This document shows positions 61,613 through 64,000 of a DNA stretch of 64,000 nucleotides, piece after piece. The position numbers were made by a program, and so were the translations under genes. Source of the DNA: Pseudomonas wadenswilerensis (GTDB lineage: Bacteria; Pseudomonadota; Gammaproteobacteria; Pseudomonadales; Pseudomonadaceae); NCBI RefSeq assembly GCF_900497695.1, contig NZ_UIDD01000011.1, positions 124,001 to 188,000 of the forward strand, read 5' to 3'. Every line of letters begins with the position of its first letter. Position 1 is the stretch's first letter. The notes below the pieces were generated by a model. That model was not told the DNA's origin. It saw nothing but the letters and a program-made list of their open reading frames with translations, and did no database searches.

Positions 61613-61864
61613 ATGAGCAATGAAACGATCGGCACAGCAAGCCTTACCAGGTTGTTCCACATCAACCCGGGCATCCCCTGCGAACAGGCACTGGAACACG
61701 CCTCGCTGATGCTCGGCTGTATCAACAAACTGACCGCGCTAGGCGCCACGGAAGAAGACCCCACCCTGGTCTGGGCCGCGCATCTGCTCGGCGAAATGGC
61801 CAAGGCGATTGTCGATGACGTGAGCCTGGGGTTACCGCTCAAACCCGCACAAAGCGCTGCCTGA
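61613..61864 (+). CDS. DUF3077-family small protein
   Basis: This 83-residue protein has the DUF3077 pattern 'LFHINPGIPCEQALEHASLM' followed by 'LGCINKLTALGATE' and a C-terminal helix ('WAAHLLGEMAKAIVDDVSL'). These small acidic proteins are widespread in Pseudomonas and have no known function. The ATG at 61613 follows GAGGA. The REP cluster directly precedes it. Its last 26 bases overlap the convergent permease gene. Confidence 0.8.
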   Translation: MSNETIGTASLTRLFHINPGIPCEQALEHASLMLGCINKLTALGATEEDPTLVWAAHLLGEMAKAIVDDVSLGLPLKPAQSAA

Positions 61865-62606
61865 GCACATCACTCAAGGCATCCACCAGCAACACCAGCA
61901 CCAGCATGGCGATGATCACCGTGCTGGCCTGGGCTTCCTGGAACAGGCTCAGGGTGGTGTAGAGCATCTGCCCCAGGCCACCGGCACCAACAAAACCCAG
62001 CACGCTGGCCATGCGGATGTTGTTTTCCCAGCGGTACAGGCTGTAGGCCAGCAACTGCGGCCAGAGGTTGGGCAAGGTGCCGAAGCAGAACGCCGTGACC
62101 TGGCTGCCGCCTTGCAGGCGAATGGCCGCAGCCGGTTCTGGCGGGGCGTTTTCCAGGGCTTCGGCGAACAGGCGGCCGAGTACGCCTGAGGTATGCAAGG
62201 CCAAGGCCAGCGTGCCGGCATTGGGCCCAAGGCCCGCGGCGAGGACGGTCAAGGCCGCCCACACCAGCTCCGGAATCGCCCGTAATGCGTTGAGCAGCAG
62301 GCGCGCTACGCCTTGCAACGGCCAGCCAAAACGCCCGGCTGCCGGCAAGGCCAGCAACAGGCCGAGCACCACCGCAAGCAAGGTACCCAGCCCTGACATG
62401 GCCAGGGTTTCCAGTGCGCCTTTGCCAACCGCCCGCAGGTGATCGGGGCTCAGGTCGGGGCTGAGGAATCGCAGCGCGTAAGCGCCCATCTGCCCTAACC
62501 CGCCATCGCCAAACAGCGCCTGCAGATCAAGGCTCAAATAAGCGAACGAAGCGGCCACCGCCGCCAACAGCACCAGCACCAGCGCCGTGTTGATCAACGC
62601 TCTCAT
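61839..62606 (-). CDS. Phosphonate-type ABC transporter permease (second)
   Basis: This is a 255-residue inner-membrane permease of the PhnE class. It has an N-terminal membrane segment ('NTALVLVLLAAVAASFAYL'), 'ALRAIPELVWAALTVLAAGL', and the EAA-type loop 'IRLQGGSQVTAFCFGTLPNL', then 'GFVGAGGLGQMLYTTLSLF'. The ATG at 62606 overlaps the first permease's stop codon (ATGA). A long in-frame opening upstream is only the out-of-frame reading of that gene. It pairs with the first permease. Confidence 0.9.
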   Translation of the reverse strand: MRALINTALVLVLLAAVAASFAYLSLDLQALFGDGGLGQMGAYALRFLSPDLSPDHLRAVGKGALETLAMSGLGTLLAVVLGLLLALPAAGRFGWPLQGVARLLLNALRAIPELVWAALTVLAAGLGPNAGTLALALHTSGVLGRLFAEALENAPPEPAAAIRLQGGSQVTAFCFGTLPNLWPQLLAYSLYRWENNIRMASVLGFVGAGGLGQMLYTTLSLFQEAQASTVIIAMLVLVLLVDALSDVLRQRFVRV

Positions 62607-63430
62607 GCCAGCCTCCCGCGCAGCAGGCGACTGAGCTGGTCGGCCAGCCATACCAGCAGCAGAAACGTCAGCAGCATGCTCGCCACCTCGGCGCCGGCGA
62701 ACATGCGCATGGACAGGTCGATCTGCTGGCCCAACCCGCCCGCGCCGACAAAGCCCATCACCACCGAGGCACGGATCGCACATTCCCAGCGGTACACCGT
62801 GTAGGACACCAGCTCCGCCGCCGCTGCGGGCAGGACGCCGTAGAAAAACGCGCTCAAGCGGCTGCTGCCGGCGTGCAACAAGGCATGGGCCGGGCGCTGG
62901 TCGACCGACTCGAAGATCTCCGCATAGACCTTGCCGAGCATGCCGCTGTAGGTAATGGCGATGGCCAGCACCCCGGCGGTCGGGCCCAGGCCGACCGCGC
63001 GGACGAACAACAGCGCCCAGACGATCTCCGGCACGCTTCGCAGGAAGATCAACAGGCCGCGCACCGGCAGGCGCAGGGTGCGCGACCAGAAGCCCAGGCG
63101 ACCGCCACGGGAAGCGGCGCGCAACGACAGCGCCCGGCTGGCCAGCAGGCTGGCCGGGATCGCCAGCAGCAAGGCTAGGGTCATGCCGGCGGTAGCCACT
63201 GCCAGGGTCTGCAAAGTGGCATCCCAAAGCAGCCGCAGGAAATCAGGCTCATGGGCCGGCGGCCAGAAGGCGCTGACAAAATTGCCCATCTCGCGGCGGT
63301 TATCGGCCTGCAGCAACACCCCGGGGTTCAGCTCACTGAGGCGGATGCCCGGCCACAACAGGGCAATCGCCAACAGCGCCAGCAACAACCTGGGCAGTGC
63401 CGCCGGGTCGCGGCTATCGGCCTTCAGCAT
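62603..63430 (-). CDS. Phosphonate-type ABC transporter permease (first)
   Basis: This 275-residue PhnE-class permease contains 'FLRSVPEIVWALLFVRAVGL', the coupling loop 'LHAGSSRLSAFFYGVLPAA' and 'MGFVGAGGLGQQIDLSMRMF'. It is a diverged paralogue of the following gene; the two probably form a heterodimeric channel. Its start overlaps the ATPase gene's end by 7 bases. The likely substrate is a phosphonate or phosphate ester, but some transporters of this class carry other anions. Confidence 0.9.
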   Translation of the reverse strand: MLKADSRDPAALPRLLLALLAIALLWPGIRLSELNPGVLLQADNRREMGNFVSAFWPPAHEPDFLRLLWDATLQTLAVATAGMTLALLLAIPASLLASRALSLRAASRGGRLGFWSRTLRLPVRGLLIFLRSVPEIVWALLFVRAVGLGPTAGVLAIAITYSGMLGKVYAEIFESVDQRPAHALLHAGSSRLSAFFYGVLPAAAAELVSYTVYRWECAIRASVVMGFVGAGGLGQQIDLSMRMFAGAEVASMLLTFLLLVWLADQLSRLLRGRLA

Positions 63431-64000
63431 CGGGGAATCTGCAGGCTCAAAGCCGGCAACGGTAACGGCGGCGACACCAACTGTTCGTTGGCATACAGCG
63501 CATCGAGCATCTCGCTGGAGACCTCGCTCGCCGGGCGATCAAAGACGATACGCCCTTCGCGAATACCGATTACCCGTGGAAAATGCGCCAGCGCCAGCTC
63601 TACCGCATGCAGGCTGGCGATCAGGGTCACGCCGCGCTCGCTGGCATGCTGGTTGAGGGTTTTCAGGCTGTGTTCGGCCAGCACCGGATCCATGGCCGAT
63701 ACCGGCTCGTCGGCCAGCAGTATCTCTGGTTGCTGGTACAGCGCCCGGGCAATGCCGACCCGTTGCAACTGGCCGCCGGACAATTGCCCGCACTGAACAA
63801 AAATCTTCTCGGCCATGCCCAGGTCAGTCAGCACTTCGCGCACACCCGGAACATCCGCCGGGTGCAGCAGGTTGAGTAGCCCGCGCAAGGTGCTCCACTG
63901 CCCCAGGCGCCCCGCCAGCACCGCCGTCACTACTCGCTGGCGCGGTGGCAACGGCGGTGCTTGATGGATCAGGGCGATCCGCGCGCGCAGGCGCTGGCGC
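63424..64000 (-). CDS. phnC: Phosphonate-type ABC transporter ATP-binding protein (PhnC-like), N-terminus beyond window
   Basis: The last 190 or so residues of an ABC ATPase are present. The signature is LSGGQLQRVGIARAL, Walker B is 'ILLADEPVSAMDP' and the H-loop is in 'LIASLHAVELAL', all PhnC-like. A possible Q-loop ('IHQ') is near the window edge; Walker A is outside. It is encoded upstream of, and overlaps, the two permease genes. The binding protein is presumably encoded further upstream, beyond the window. Confidence 0.88.
   Translation of the reverse strand, partial: RQRLRARIALIHQAPPLPPRQRVVTAVLAGRLGQWSTLRGLLNLLHPADVPGVREVLTDLGMAEKIFVQCGQLSGGQLQRVGIARALYQQPEILLADEPVSAMDPVLAEHSLKTLNQHASERGVTLIASLHAVELALAHFPRVIGIREGRIVFDRPASEVSSEMLDALYANEQLVSPPLPLPALSLQIPRC

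Noticed and set aside
61839..63227. 462-residue minus-strand reading that would merge the two permeases
   Set aside because: The N-terminal half is the out-of-frame reading of the first permease; the true second permease starts at 62606 with an ATGA overlap.

Overview
The window is a 64 kb chromosomal segment of a fluorescent Pseudomonas. Several things point to the P. putida group: high-GC codon use, Pseudomonas-type intergenic repeats built on a 'GGGAGC(C/T)GGC..TGCCGGCGAT' core, and a gene order that matches from memory the dpp–opd / fecIRA / speC / piu / der-bamB-hisS-ispG / isc / secDF-queA stretch of P. putida chromosomes. No database search was run. It is mostly core chromosome. I found no insertion sequence, prophage, integrase or CRISPR array.

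Layout. (1) 1–9.3 kb: a dipeptide uptake locus with three periplasmic binding proteins (the first cut by the window edge), an OprD-type porin and one DppBCDF translocator. (2) 9.4–13.8 kb: an AraC-type regulator, an FAD amine-oxidase-like enzyme, a small cupin and a polyamine-type binding protein without its own permease, followed by a decayed gene. (3) 13.8–19.2 kb: prfC, then a four-gene glycine betaine/choline-type ABC transporter. (4) 19.3–23.4 kb: a FecI–FecR–FecA-type iron cell-surface signalling system with a Fur-box candidate. (5) 23.7–25.1 kb: ornithine decarboxylase with a long leader. (6) 25.2–31.8 kb: an iron cluster of Sel1 protein, PiuC hydroxylase, Fiu/PiuA-type receptor and a PepSY–flavodoxin–reductase fusion. 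(7) 31.8–42.7 kb, minus strand: omega-amidase, methionine aminotransferase, der, bamB, yfgM, hisS, ispG, rodZ, pilF, rlmN. (8) 42.7–51.5 kb: ndk, the isc Fe-S operon (iscRSUA-hscBA-fdx-iscX), cysE, trmJ and divergent suhB. (9) 51.6–57.9 kb: a glycine-zipper protein, secF-secD-yajC-tgt-queA, and tRNA-Leu. (10) 58–64 kb: sodC, a GNAT acetyltransferase, a bestrophin-like channel, a toxin–antitoxin pair with a broken toxin, two small Pseudomonas-type DUF proteins, and a phosphonate-type ABC transporter running off the right edge.

How the parts work together. Iron supply and use dominate: two TonB-dependent receptors with Fur-box candidates, an inner-membrane flavoprotein that could reduce ferric siderophores, and the IscR-controlled Fe-S assembly operon, whose promoter region carries two adjacent IscR type-1-like boxes. 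CysE supplies cysteine, the sulfur source for IscS, from the gene just upstream of iscR. Peptide, betaine, polyamine-type and phosphonate-type transporters form the nutrient-uptake side. The dpp leaders contain A-rich motifs of the Hfq/Crc type.

Most of the window is well understood. The less ordinary items are the frameshifted RelE-like toxin beside an intact antitoxin and a perfect palindromic operator, the two-frameshift gene remnant at 13.3–13.8 kb, the oxidoreductase–cupin–orphan binding protein cluster, the speC leader, the PepSY/reductase fusion, and the AAAAG repeat just upstream of the porin start. I do not see a convincing entirely new system.
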